The notes: generated by a model not told the origin, from the letters alone. Shown: positions 44,500 to 55,009, numbered from the stretch's first letter. The stretch: 64,000 bases of DNA from Branchinecta lynchi (GCA_023053575.1 JAKZAP010000007.1:23337464-23401463); one strand, 5' to 3'. Translations and numbers: made by a program.

Positions 44500-45493
44500 T
44501 AGGTCCGCGTTTTCCCGCTCGCAAGTGCGGCTATAAATATTTCCGGTTAGGTATATATATGTTCGTCCCCCCCCCCTTCATAGTTTAATTGTGTAGGCCC
44601 TCTTTAAAGTCGCTTTTGTACATATGTTGATTTCGGTTTCGCTTCGCTAGTCCTTGCGATAACTGCACTGTTCCTTTAAGCATTGCTTTTTCTGCTTCCG
44701 CGCTTTTCATGCAGTTCCTTCAACTTTTCGGTCGATCTGACTGAAGCCGTTTGTCGGCCACCGCTAGCTTTTGTTTTCCGCGCTTTATTGCCCTAAGTTT
44801 ATGCACATAATGTATATATTATCAAAAATCATATTGACGCCGTGTGTTCGGCCATCATTCTTAAAAATGCTTTGCGCCTGTCTTTTGCGCTTTCATTACT
44901 TGCGTGCCCTTACCTTTAGTGCTTTATTTTGCGGCTTAGAGTGCGTAGGACCTCCCCCATTTCTACTTCAAGTTTTTTTTGCATCAAGGTCTTACCTTAG
45001 GTCGTTGCGACAGCTAACTGGAGTAATTTTTAAAATTGCGGCCTTTCTTTTTCCCTTTCCTCCCAAATTCCTCCTAGTTTTCCCTTTTCCATTTTCTATT
45101 TTTAACAAATCTCAGAGACTTCTCTTTTGGGACGAGTTGTGGTACTGGCAACATTTCCCTGATAATCCCTTTTTAAAGTTTCTTCCAGCCCTAATTTATT
45201 TTAGAACTTAAAGGCATTGACGCTTCAAATATTAATTCTGCCTTTATTTCGCATTTTATATTTGTTTTGGTTTGGTTCGTGTGGTCAGGGTAAGGTCAGT
45301 AGGACTGAAGCTCAATAAAGGACCCTGAACTAACTGAACAGAGAGTGGGCTTTGATTTTTCACACTTATTTGATTGCCCCCTCTGTCAGAAACCTGGGTT
45401 GCCGCGATGGCTTAGCTGTCGATGGTATGTTAGTAGGTGGGGCTGGAATGGAAACATTGTAGACTCTTTTGTTGCCCGTACACCACTCTGCCC
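44500..45493 (+). other. LTR element interior without a recognised gene
   Basis: The frame 44771-45211 is phenylalanine/leucine-rich and has no domain. CAATAAAGGACCCTGAACTA near 45315 resembles a LINE 3' end, so a truncated LINE may be embedded here. Confidence 0.4.
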
Positions 45494-45507
45494 AAGGGGG
45501 GGAGGTG
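45494..45507 (+). other. Polypurine tract
   Basis: AAGGGGGGGAGGTG directly precedes the 3' LTR, as expected for plus-strand DNA priming. Confidence 0.85.
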
Positions 45508-46132
45508 TGTTATGGAGACATCCCATAGCACTTTGCTCTGCAATAGTCCTCCTAATTATTCCCTCCATCTATCGCCTACTTTTCTATATATCCCTTCGGT
45601 TTCCATCACCATCATTAATTTCCCGGCATCGTGACAATAGGTCACTCGGTCTTTATCCTAGCTTCAGTTAGCTGCTCGCTAATCCGAGGTCAGGCTTTGA
45701 TCCATTTCATTCTAAGTATTTTGGCTGCGTAATGAATCCGCAGCCAAAAGTAGTTCTCTTTCATCCTTGGTCGGAGTAAGACCTCCGTTACTCTGTATTA
45801 TAATTTATGGTAAGGACCAGTTTACATATTTAGTTAGGGACCCATTAGTGCTATATTATATGTGTCACACTCTTGTACACGATTTACATAGATAAATTAA
45901 CTATAGACGTTATGGTCCATCTCGGCTAGTAGGCCTCGGGCTTGACTGGATATGTGAATTCCAGCTTCGCTAGGATGTGTGAACCAGCTTGATTAGGGAT
46001 TTCTGGATTGACTGCGGCTGAGCTATAGAATTCCCTGAGACTTTCCCTTGTCTCTTTTGTCCGGTTTCCTGACTGGTCCTGGGGCTAGTGGGCACCTACG
46101 GTGTCAGAATGTCTTCAGCCCACACCCCAGGA
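45508..46132 (+). repeat. 3' LTR, truncated
   Basis: Nearly identical to 39856-40480. The identity stops after CACACCCCAGGA, so the last 47 bases, including the TAACA end, are missing and LINE sequence follows. Confidence 0.85.
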
Positions 46133-46340
46133 AAATTGACGAGCTGCATAAGAATCTGTCGGGTGCTTGCGTGTTCACCGCATCACGGTCTTTGTCCGTT
46201 TGTTTGAAGTGTAATCTGTTCGTAGGATAAATTTGTATTCTAATTTAAGTTCTGTTTTTTTCTTTTCTCTATGTACTCCACTATTTCTATTCGATAGAAG
46301 TGGGTGAATAAAAAGATTCATTCATTCAAAGTTATTTCGA
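46133..46340 (+). mobile_element. Truncated LINE 3' end replacing the LTR end
   Basis: Begins abruptly at the LTR break and ends GAATAAAAAGATTCATTCATTC, with a polyadenylation-like AATAAA and an ATTC tail. It is a 5'-truncated insertion that removed the end of the LTR and anything just beyond it. Confidence 0.65.
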
Positions 46341-46522
46341 TAAAAGAGAAGATTGAAATTCGAGAGCTACCTTGCAACGACTAAAGGGTGTGAAGCCCTA
46401 GACCATGGCAGAGGAAATCTTATGTAAAAGAACGATGAAAACAAGATTTTAAAACTAAAGCTTCTTCGAGGAAAGAGAAGATTGGGATTCAAGACGACAA
46501 GAGCTAATTGGAACGCGATAGC
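46340..46522. repeat. Locally duplicated intron sequence
   Basis: Phrases such as GAGAAGATTGAAATTCGAGAG and AGAGAAGATTGGGATTCAAGA, and later GATAAGATTAGGATTCAAGAG at 46899, look like diverged tandem units of about 110-190 bp through 46340-46960. A further copy of AGAAGGTTGAAATTTAAGAAC is at 54729. Confidence 0.5.
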
Positions 46523-46540
46523 CAGGCCCGTATCCAGGAA

Positions 46541-46572
<32 letters not shown>

Positions 46573-46709
46573 TTGCCTGCGGGTCGGACAAAAAAGTACA
46601 AAATAGACATAGATCAGAGAGAAAAGCCCGTAAAAATGAGTATTTTTGTATGTTTCGGGGGGGGGGGGGGTCAACCCCCTACCCCCCCCCCCCTCTGGAT
46701 AGGGCCTTG
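46523..46709. mobile_element. hAT-type MITE E, copy 3
   Basis: Ends CAGGCCCGTATCCAGG and TCTGGATAGGGCCTTG with imperfect flanks (GCGATAGC and CCGACAGC, six of eight matching). The inner G-run of 22 bases (46548-46571) is one of the longest in the window. Confidence 0.8.
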
Positions 46710-47129
46710 CCGACAGCGATGAAAGGATGTGAAGCACTAGACACCTGTTTTCCTTCTTCCTTAGTATTATCTTGCTTCAGGTAAAATGATACCTTTTCTA
46801 ATTAAATTTCCCACACTTAGTTCTGGTTTGCTTCGGTCTTACAGTTTTGAACAATAGAAAACATGATGAGAAAACTGAAGATGCTGTATACTAAGCGATA
46901 AGATTAGGATTCAAGAGCTGCATTTGAATAATCCGAGAGCAGAATTCTGGAAAGAACATGAGATACCTTATGACTAAATGGCTACGTTTTTGACAGTTTC
47001 AGTTTTTACAGTTACGCCAATGTTACAGTTATATAGAAACGAACATCGTCTTTCAGGATGAGAAACTAAAGCCAAAGTAAACTAGACCTACGTTGCCTGG
47101 GCAACGTGCAGTGTTGCAGCAACTTTTTT

Positions 47130-47470
47130 TTTATTTTTTTTATTTACAAACCCACTATAAAAGCACAAAGGAAGAAGTGGAGTATATAAGAAATAAGAAA
47201 AAGTAAGACACTAGAATTCACTTAAAACACTATTCACAAAAAAGAGGCACAAGGCGCGACTTACGCAATGCTGATTTACGCTTAGCACGGAGCTCAATAC
47301 TATCTAAATGACGGAAAGGATCGCGGACATGTAAATTCTGAACTATTTTTGAATTACTATGCCTAGAAAGAAGATAAAGGAAATATTTACAAAACTTAAA
47401 GTAATTTTTTCTAAGACGCGACACATCTCTTCCTGTGAGGAGGAGGAGTACTCCCTCCTCGGTCGGCTTC
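47130..47470 (-). mobile_element. LINE 3' end with C-terminal remnant, minus strand
   Basis: After a T-rich 3' end (47127-47150), a minus-strand frame (47424-47230) encodes a basic C-terminus: RLRKNYFKFCKYFLYLLSRH and VRDPFRHLDSIELRAKRK. This is typical of the end of a LINE protein. Family unknown, perhaps LINE 3. Confidence 0.5.
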
Positions 47471-47639
47471 GCAGACTAAACTGTTGCGACAGCAAAGCTT
47501 TGGTTTTGTTTCTTCGCTAACGGTTAAATGCAGATTTTGTCAACCCATCGAGGCTTTCAAAATGCTATGTTCCAATGAAGAGTATTTTTCTGAACTGATG
47601 TCACAGTCTGTTATTACATGGTTATCCCTCTGTGTTGAA

Positions 47640-49740
47640 CAGACAAAAACACAGAATATCGGAAGTAGGGACTAAATAGACTTTCCAGCCGGTTGAACTT
47701 TATCCTTTTCAATCGCAGACATCGTGACTTGTTGAAACTTGGAACATTATCTTGTATAACCTAGTTGGCAGTATAATGCTATTCACACTGTCAGAAGTTC
47801 CATAACAAATCGCGCATAACACTTTCAAGAATAACACCTTTTGACTTAGAAATGAAGTGTTATGACCAATTAAGTTTACACTATTTGGGGCCTAGATCTC
47901 CAACAACACCTTCAATTGGTAAAAATACTAACGGGAACGAAAGAAACATAACAGATAACATCCCAAAGTGTTATCTGTTGAAACCGCGCATCCTTCTGTT
48001 GTCGTTATGTAACTTCTGACAGTGTAGTATTTTTTACCTATTGAAGGTGTTGTTGGAGATCTAGGCTCAAAATAGTATAAACTTAATTAGTCATAAAATT
48101 TTATTTCTAAGTGAAAAGGTGTTGTTCTTGAAAGTGTCATGCGATCTGTTATGAAACTTCTGACAGTGCATAGCTTTTTAGTTCAAAATATCTAAATACC
48201 TCTACTAATTATTGCGAAACATATCATTGTTTTACATTATCATTTGTATCCGTTGCGTTAACACTTAATTCTAGTTTACAGGGAAAGATCTTCACCATAG
48301 ACCATTCTAGCATCTCATGATAATGGCAATGCTTTAGCAACCGATTCCCGAACGACGACATGAACCAAACTTTTCTTATCATCAAAAACACAAGAAACAC
48401 AATAGGTACACATACTAGAAAAGTCGGAAGCCCCTCACTGCCGAAGATGATTATGGTGTAATCGCCGACTGTTAGTTACAATTCCCTGACTTGTCTCACA
48501 GTTGGGTTCCGTCTATTCTTTGTTTGAGTGTGTACCCTACCACTAAGATTGTCGACCCCTCAAAGACTAGTGATAGAACAGTGACAGACCATGGAGACTC
48601 ATTTTCTTATCCTGAGATTTAAAGAGATAAAAATAAAATGTGCACCAATTTGCACTAGTTTCTAGCCACTTATGAACCCCTTCTATCAACCGATTCCTAC
48701 TGACAAGGCCATATCCCCGTGATAGACATAGTATACATGGTTTTCAGTTCCAATACACCAGAAACAAAGAATAGGTACACCAACTAGCAAAAGTTACGAG
48801 CCCCTCATCGCCGAAAATGATTGTGGTCTGATAGTCGATTTTTGCTTACAAGTAAAAAAAAAACAGAATATCAGAAGTAGGATCCAGTTGAACTTTATTC
48901 TTTTATCCCCGAACTAAAATTATCTTATATAATCTAGTTGGTATTATAAAGCTATCCGTAACTTTTCAGGATCAAAATACCATAGATGTCACTCTACTAA
49001 TTATTTCGAAACTATGTCGTTGTTTTTCATTATCATTTTTATCCGTTTCGTTAACAAGGTCGGAAACCTCTCACCGCCGAAAATGATTATGGTATAACAG
49101 CCGATTGTTACTTACAAGAGTTACAAGCCCCTGATATGTCTCGCAATTGGGTTCCGCCTATTATTTGTTTGTGTTTGTTCCCTACCACTGAAGTTGTCAA
49201 CCCCTCAAAGACTTAACTCCATGTTACAGTGATAGACCAAGGAGCCTAATTTTCTTACCCTCAGATTTATACAGATAAAAAAATGCACCAATTTTTACAA
49301 GTTTCTAGCCCCTCATGAGTCCCTTCTAGCAACCGATTCTTAGTTACAAGTCCATCTCCCCGTGACAGACATGATACCAAATTGTTCTCACGATCAAATA
49401 CACAGAAAGAAATAATAGGATTAATAGGTAGGATTAATAGGTACCCCAGCTACCAACGCTGCTAACCCCTCGTCTTCGAAGATGATTATGGTCTAAAAGC
49501 CGATTGTTGCTTACAATTACCGTACATGTCTCACGATTGGGATCGGCCTATTTTTGGTTTCAGTGTGTACCTCACTACTGAAGTTGTCAACCCCTCCAAA
49601 CTGTATCTTATGAAGGAATTCTTGTACCAAAAAACATATGACGTACTCTTTGATCAGGTCATCGAGGTCTACCGGATGCCGTTGACTAAAAAAATTCTAT
49701 CTATATTAGTTCAAAAGTTGACTTTTTTGCTGTAGGCCAA
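47640..49740. repeat. Satellite-like array, units about 400 and 845 bp
   Basis: GCCGAAGATGATTATGG or a variant occurs at about 48438, 48809, 49074 and 49472, each with CCCTGACTTGTCTCAC-like and CTACCACT(A/G)AAG-like phrases. Half-units alternate, so the long period is about 845 bp (47650 versus 48865 after removing the inserted MITE). The 69-codon ORF at 49526 is read across a unit edge; its second half is not repeated. Confidence 0.7.
47786..48168 (-). mobile_element. Composite MITE F, copy 2
   Basis: Complete unit 47786-48024 followed by partial unit 48025-48168, together the reverse complement of 26566-26946. Three termini can be read: CACTGTCAGAAGT at 47786, ACTTCTGACAGTG ending 48024, and ACTTCTGACAGTG ending 48168. 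It splits a unit of the satellite array. Confidence 0.85.
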
Positions 49741-50643
49741 CTTTCTAATTTCACCACTTAGAAAGGAGCAAAGGATAAGCTCTAATTTCGTCAGCAGTGA
49801 GAGAACTTTTAAGGTTTAAGAGGCCCATCTGATATGTTTTATCTTCCTCACTCCCAATTGCAAGAAATGGAATGATAAACTCAGCTGAAATCACGAACAG
49901 AAACGGTTAGAAACAATAGATGGCAGCACTTTCGCACCCGTGGGAATATGACACTTTTTTGATTCTGTGATTTTTTCTATTTATCGTTCAAAGAAGATGT
50001 ATTGGCTGTGGGGGTGGGGAACTACCGCACATATTTCGCACTTACAGATTTTGGTCCATCTTCAGTTTAAAACTGGTGCTTGTCTGCTTGCCTGCTAGAA
50101 CTGAGCTTTCCACTCGAAAGAAGAAACATGGTTTGATGAAACGAAAGCTTGGCTGCATAACTTCAGATAGTCCTCTCTGACATAAGCTATACAACTCCTC
50201 TTTAGTCACACACTGTAGGCTCTGGTTCAGTTACAAGCAAAAAACATCCTTTTTGGCCCCAGGCAAGAGTTCTCCGGGGCTTTCCAAAATGTAATGTCAT
50301 ATTCATCAATCCGGCCTAAGGTCCACACTTTCCGTAAAAACCGCACAGGCTACACCCTTACCACTTTCTAAGAATAAGGGCAAATCTGGGTATTAGAAAA
50401 AAGAAACACAAAAAAACACGACAAAACCAAAGTGTTGCTCTCGCAACACAAATAGGAGGTTGAGATAAAGAGCCACGATTAATTATTGCAAAGTTTTTCC
50501 GTCATGTTTTCAAACTAGTATCAAAATTCTTAAACTTTATACATGTCCCTGTCTCATTTCACCGTTATGAAAAATTTGATAGACATAAACTGAAACAACT
50601 ACTCTTATTTCCTTTGTTCTATTCCGTCTGAATTCGTTTGACC
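49741..50643. other. No gene seen
   Basis: Unassigned intron sequence. No domain-bearing ORF. GTGTTGCTCTCGCAACAC near 50430 is a small hairpin. Confidence 0.4.
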
Positions 50644-50651
50644 CTTTAGAG

Positions 50652-51519
50652 CAGTGGTTCCCAACCGGTGGTACGCGTACCCCAAGGGGTACGCAAGACC
50701 CTTGCAAGGGGACGCGAAGGAACCAAAGTTGATTTAGTCTGTACCTTCAAAATCTCGCCTCACTAATTTTTGATTGCCGAAAGCCTAATATTACCAGCAT
50801 AGACATCTCCAGCCAAAATGTATCTTGAGGGGCAAGGTATTTTTACTGACCGACTTCCTTTTTTTAAGTAACTGCTTGTACGAAAAATCGCAGCGCTTCG
50901 CGCGGACTCATTTCTTTTTAATCGTCTGACCGACCTTTTGGGGGGATGGGCCTACTAGTCTACTGCCGTAAAATCTGTTCCTGTGTCAAACAATATTGTT
51001 TCAAGAAGAATCGAAGACATTGCAATTGATATTGTCATTCAGGTTGCGAATTAAGCTAACGAAAAAGTTTGCGATGTAGCTTGATGAAAGCACAGAGAAC
51101 ATCAAAACCAAACACAGAAGCAGGCTGACTCAAGGTCGTATCCAGGGGGGGGGGGGACATACAAAAATAATCATTTATAGACTTTTTCGTCTGATCCATG
51201 TGTCTTTCGTACTTATTCGCCCTACCAGCAGGCAACCCCCCCCCCCCCCCCCCCGAAAGGCAAAACAAAAACGAAATAAATTCGTGGATACGGGCCTGGG
51301 CTGACTGTACAAAATATTCTGCTAATGACGTCGAGTCGAGATTTGACAAAATTGTTGCTCTAGTGATTGCCTCATTGACTTTGTATATATTTTTACACAT
51401 GTATGACTTATCATTGATGATAATAGCTGTCGTCTTTTTCACGTTCTGAAAAAGAGGGTACGCAATCTTTTCGAACCTTGAATAGGGGTACGCGTTACGG
51501 AAAAGGTTGGGAGCCACTG
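50652..51519 (+). mobile_element. hAT element with 8-bp TSD and transposase relic
   Basis: Ends CAGTGGTTCCCAACC and GGTTGGGAGCCACTG with a perfect duplication CTTTAGAG at 50644-50651 and 51520-51527. Next to each end GGTACGCGTACCCC-like sequence continues the inverted repeat. A relic frame at about 50965-51100 reads VPVSNNIVSRRIEDIAIDI and then KFAM, a stop, LDESTEN, the order known from ZBED/Charlie-type hAT transposases. A MITE E copy is nested at 51131-51298. Confidence 0.9.
51131..51298. mobile_element. hAT-type MITE E, copy 4, nested
   Basis: Ends CAAGGTCGTATCCAGG and GTGGATACGGGCCTG with a perfect 8-bp duplication GGCTGACT (51123-51130 and 51299-51306). C-run at 51237-51254. Confidence 0.9.
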
Positions 51520-51659
51520 CTTTAGAGTAGTAATTTTAGTAGATCTATAGCAATTTTTCATGACCGCTAGATGGCATCTAAATCGCAAAAAAAGTAAAAT
51601 ACTATATTGGTAGAAATTGAAATGCTTGGGTCCCAACAGTAGTCATTATAGTAGGTCTA

Positions 51660-52930
51660 CAGTCAGGGTTTCCAAAGTAACAATTTGGTGTCAGAATGAC
51701 ACTTTCTGGAGTCTATGAAACTTTCTGTACTTTCAGGCCAAAGTGTGGCACTTTTTGCTAAAATGATACTTTTCTGAAACTTTCTGAGCTCTACTAATAC
51801 AATGTCATACAGATTTAAATTTCTGTAGGCAAATGAGCTGCTTGAGTGACTGCCCATCTTGTGCAATAGCGGATGCGTGCTTTGTCGGTACATTTTTAGA
51901 GTTTAGAGCGTCCTTCGCCTACTTTTTCTTACACAAACGGAAGCAAAGACCCGGCACTACTGACTTTCATCAGGAAATGCATCCACCACAAAACAAAAAT
52001 GACAAATAAAGACAGAGAAGTCAGTAATATTTGGATGTGGTTGTTCCTATATTAGAAGAAAAAAAAACATTTGGGACGTAATAATATATTGTTTTGCAAA
52101 AGGAAGATCGGATGATTAAAACTATACACCTTGCGACCTTACAACACCTCTGTTATGTGTGATGAGTTAAAGATTGAAAGTTTCGAGAGTTTCCAAGGGG
52201 TCTCTCCCCGTACACGGGAAGGGCCTCCCCACATACGGGTAATTTTGACGACGCAAAATGGATAAGTCAGCTACATTTTATTAGAGCTATATTTCGGCCC
52301 TTCTTGGCAAGGGTCCTCTTCAGGCTCAAGCCGCTCAAGCTGTAAATGAACGTGTGGAAAAATAATTGAAAAATAATTTTTCCACACGTTGATTTTCCAG
52401 CTTGAGCGGCTGGAGCCTGAATGGGACCCTTGCCAAGAAGGGCCGAAATATAGCTCTAATAAAATGTAGCTCACTTATCCGTTTTGCGTCGTCAAAATGA
52501 TTCGCAGTTAGCTTGGGCTGAAGGAATATTTATCAGTATACGGGTAGCTACCGAAATGTGGGGAGGCGCTCCCTGAGTTGTAGCTAGTTCCCTAGACCGA
52601 GTCCGACCAGTGTTTTAAAACCAATTCTTAAATATCCGCTTGAAAACGCGAAATCGAAGGACGGATTTCAAAAACTGTCACTTTAAAACGGAAATTAGAG
52701 CAGCTACTGACACAAATTTTGAAAACTGTCACTTAAAAGCACACCTGAGATCTCAACAGGTTGAACGGGGAAACACTCCCGTCGCGGGCTGCATGCACCC
52801 CTGTGTATTTGCTTGGTAAGAAACTTCTCGAAAGTGACACTTTTTGAGACACTTTTCGAGTTTCTAAATGGCACCGAAAGACACTTTTGGGCTAAAAAAG
52901 TGACACAGTAAGCTTGGGTTGCTACTTTAC
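51660..52930. repeat. Possible large TIR element around the palindrome
   Basis: Words such as GACACTTTCTGGAG, TGGCACTTTTTGC and ACTTTCTGAGC at 51690-51800 and, reversed, AAAGTGACACTTTTTGAG, AGACACTTTTGGGC at 52838-52900 hint at a pair of degenerate inverted ends, the outer words being GGGTTTCCAAAG and GGGTTGCTACTTT. Similarity is weak. Confidence 0.35.
52243..52497. mobile_element. Fold-back element, copy 2: near-perfect 250-bp palindrome
   Basis: Two arms of about 122 bp around a loop near 52372. From outside in, the arms carry TTTTGACGACGCAAAATGG, TATTTCGGCCCTTCTTGG, CAGGCTCAAGCCGCTCAAGC and CGTGTGGAAAAATAATT with their complements. An outer, looser pair (CCTCCCCACATACGGG and TGTGGGGAGG) extends it to about 52223-52570. 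Confidence 0.9.
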
Positions 52931-52959
52931 TAAAATAAAATTTACTACCCTATTAGAGA

Positions 52960-54012
52960 CCAAGACCAAAGGTTTCGATGGGATCCCAAAAATCTAATAT
53001 TTGATCCAGACAATTGAGAACGAACTACCATACTTGTCCAGAAAAAAAAAGGTCGTATCACCTTATCCGTATAAAGAACATCTAATCAACTTCAAGTAAA
53101 AGTTCTACTTATAAAAAAAAATCCGGTTTCAACCGGATTCCAAACGAACTATATGTCCAGGTAAAAAAAAAGATTGTCATATACAGATTCAGCGTGTTTT
53201 CTTACCCCTAAATCTGTCATCTAATCAACTTCAAATAAAACTTTTGCTTTTAACAAATTTTCCGGTTTGGCCTGATTCCGGCCGAACAAGTTGTCCTGGT
53301 AGAAAATACTGTTCCCATAAGGGTTCAGCATGTCTCTTACCCCTTAATCGAACATCTAATCAACTTAAAACAAGACTTTTACTTTGAACTAACTTTCCGG
53401 TTTTGGCCGAATTCCGGTCGAACTACTTGCCCGGCGAGAAAATGGTTTTCAACATCGTGTTCAGCACGTCTTCTTATCCATAAATCCAACATCTAATCAA
53501 CTTCAAATAAAACTTTTACTTTTAACAGACTTTCCGGTTTCGGCCGGATTCCGGGCTAACTAGTTGTCCAGCGAACAAATGTGTTTCACCATCATGCTCA
53601 TCATGTCTTCTTATCCCTAAATCGAACATCTAATCAACTTCAGATAAAACTTTTACTTTTAACACTCCTTCCGGTTTTGACCGGGTTCCGGGCGAACTGC
53701 TTGTCCTATGACAAAATGGTTTTCACCATCGTGTTCAGCATGTCCTTTTACCCCATAATCGACTATCACATGATATGTTTAAAAATATTTCAATTGCTCT
53801 TTAAATTAAACCCCCTCCCCCACCCCTAAATGTAGGGCTACCGAGCCTATCTACGAACTTGACCTTACTCTTGACCCAAACAATCCTCACACCAAGTTTC
53901 ATCAAAATATCTCAGTCCCTTCGAGAGTTATCGTGCTTACAGACGGACAGACGGACAACTTTTGCGATGTCATAGGTATCCCTCCACTTACGTTTTGGGA
54001 TCCCAAAAAGTA
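52960..54012 (-). repeat. Family A element, copy 4
   Basis: Starts AAGACCAAAGGTTTCGATGG and ends CGTTTTGGGATCCCAAAAAG. About five internal units with ATCTAATCAACTTCAAATAA and GGATTCCGGGCGAACT. Full length and in the same orientation as copies 3 and 5. Its ORF at 53581-53829 is a repeat reading. Confidence 0.85.
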
Positions 54013-54888
54013 CAACAAAAGAAGAATAAGACCTACCTACCTATACAAATACTCTGTTCGAAAAAGTTATAATAGTTAACATACCTCCATCTCTGTCCAC
54101 TCGGTATAACAACCTCTAGGGCCATTTAAAAATATCAACCTCGCTGAGCTCGGATGATATTGTATATCATCCGTTGTATATTTTTAACAAAATTTTAACA
54201 AAATATACAAGAACACCAACTTTTTTTTCCATCGGAGGGAGTTATTTTTCCCTATGTGTCCTATTTTGGTCCAGGAATCAGAATGGCAGTTGATCAAAAG
54301 TCTTGAAGGCTACTGGAATAGACCGTCTATTGGTTAATAAGATAAGATAAGATAGATATTGGTTAATAGAATAGAATAGAATAGAATAGAATAGAATATA
54401 ATTTACCAAAAAAGCCCGAGGGCCATGGCCTCCGGCACGTTTTCTTCTTACCCGTGCTCCACTTTTTTTGGCACCACTTACAACTGCTTTTTATATTTAT
54501 TGATTTAAGTTACCTATGCCGTGCCGTGCCTCTTTATAGTCGATCCCATAATCTCACAGTTTCAAACTGGTTTCAAACAATAGAAAATGTGATGATCAAA
54601 CTATAATTAATAATAATTGTTTGTTAAATAATAGTCTCGTGTTAGTGTAATTTTAAATGTGCTTGGTGCATGATCTCTAACTAAATAAATTGATTAATTG
54701 ATTGACTGCGCTACTTTCATAAGAAGAGAAGGTTGAAATTTAAGAACTGCGTTTACTTCTAAATCGATGGAGAGTAACTATCCCCCTCCCCAAGTCGCTC
54801 CATTTATATTTCCTTTGCATCTTTGTCAGAAATTATGAGAGGAAGATTTGAAAATAAGACAACGGCTACTTATGATGTTTGCTTTCAG
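54013..54888. other. Intron end: microsatellites, LINE tail and dispersed word
   Basis: GATAA units at 54338-54350 and TAGAA units at 54368-54397 are followed by AAGCCCGAGGGCCATGGCC, a minus-strand LINE 3' end. GCCGTGCCTCTTTATAGTCG at 54524-54543 is the repeat C terminal word. No gene is seen before the exon 3 acceptor. Confidence 0.5.
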
Positions 54889-55009
54889 CGAGTTTGTTTT
54901 TACTCAACGAAGTGGCTAAAGTCGTCTCGAAGCCAGGGAGTCTTGGGAATGTGTCCTGCTGGAGAGGAGGGTCGAGAAAGCGGATGGAGTATTCGGAAAT
55001 CCTAAAAAG
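54889..55009 (+). CDS. GluN2-like NMDA receptor subunit, exon 3
   Basis: A 121-base exon between GTTTGCTTTCAG and AG|GTAAGTCTC. Its first two bases complete the codon left open by exon 2. It reads SLFLLNEVAKVVSKPGSLGN, then VSCWRGGSRKRMEYSEILKR, with no stop, and leaves two bases for the next exon. In GluN2 subunits the stretch after the F-P-T-G motif likewise has a helix, then S-C-(Y/W)-x(n)-K/R-R and a Y/L-rich segment before the end of the domain. A longer ORF in another frame (54823-55005) overlaps it and has a stop, so it is judged a shadow. Confidence 0.65.

Larger units (their letters stand above)
39856..46132 (+). mobile_element. Young LTR retrotransposon, pol largely deleted, 3' LTR truncated
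   Basis: Two direct LTRs (39856-40527 and 45508-46132) enclose a primer-binding site, a leader with about 80-bp repeats, one 414-codon ORF, a TPP-repeat region and a polypurine tract. I compared the LTRs by eye and saw one difference (C/A at about 40332 versus 45983), so the insertion is recent. Gag, protease core, RT, RNase H and integrase core are not found, so the element must have been moved by a relative. It lies in the sense direction in intron 2. Confidence 0.85.
34350..54888 (+). other. Intron 2 of the receptor gene
   Basis: About 20.5 kb between GTGAGT and TTTGCTTTCAG. It contains a MITE, a family B fragment, LINE 3, a TA-flanked MITE, a young LTR element, a satellite array with a composite MITE, hAT elements, a palindrome and family A copy 4. 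No competing exon with matching phase was noticed, although a short one cannot be excluded. Confidence 0.6.
28666..55009 (+). other. GluN2-like receptor gene locus (5' three exons)
   Basis: Three exons on the + strand join without breaking the frame: 28666-29013 (348 bases, phase 0), 33917-34349 (433 bases, leaving one base) and 54889-55009 (121 bases, starting with the two bases that complete the codon and leaving two). All four inner boundaries are GT-AG. Together they give about 300 residues of an amino-terminal receptor domain. The ligand-binding lobes, M1-M4 and the SYTANLAAF-type channel motif are absent, so the gene should continue beyond the window or its later exons were missed. Both introns are filled with mobile elements. 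Confidence 0.7.

Noticed and set aside
54823..55005. 60-codon ORF overlapping receptor exon 3
   Set aside because: It is in the wrong phase for exon 2 and its stop lies before the donor; the other frame fits both splice phases.
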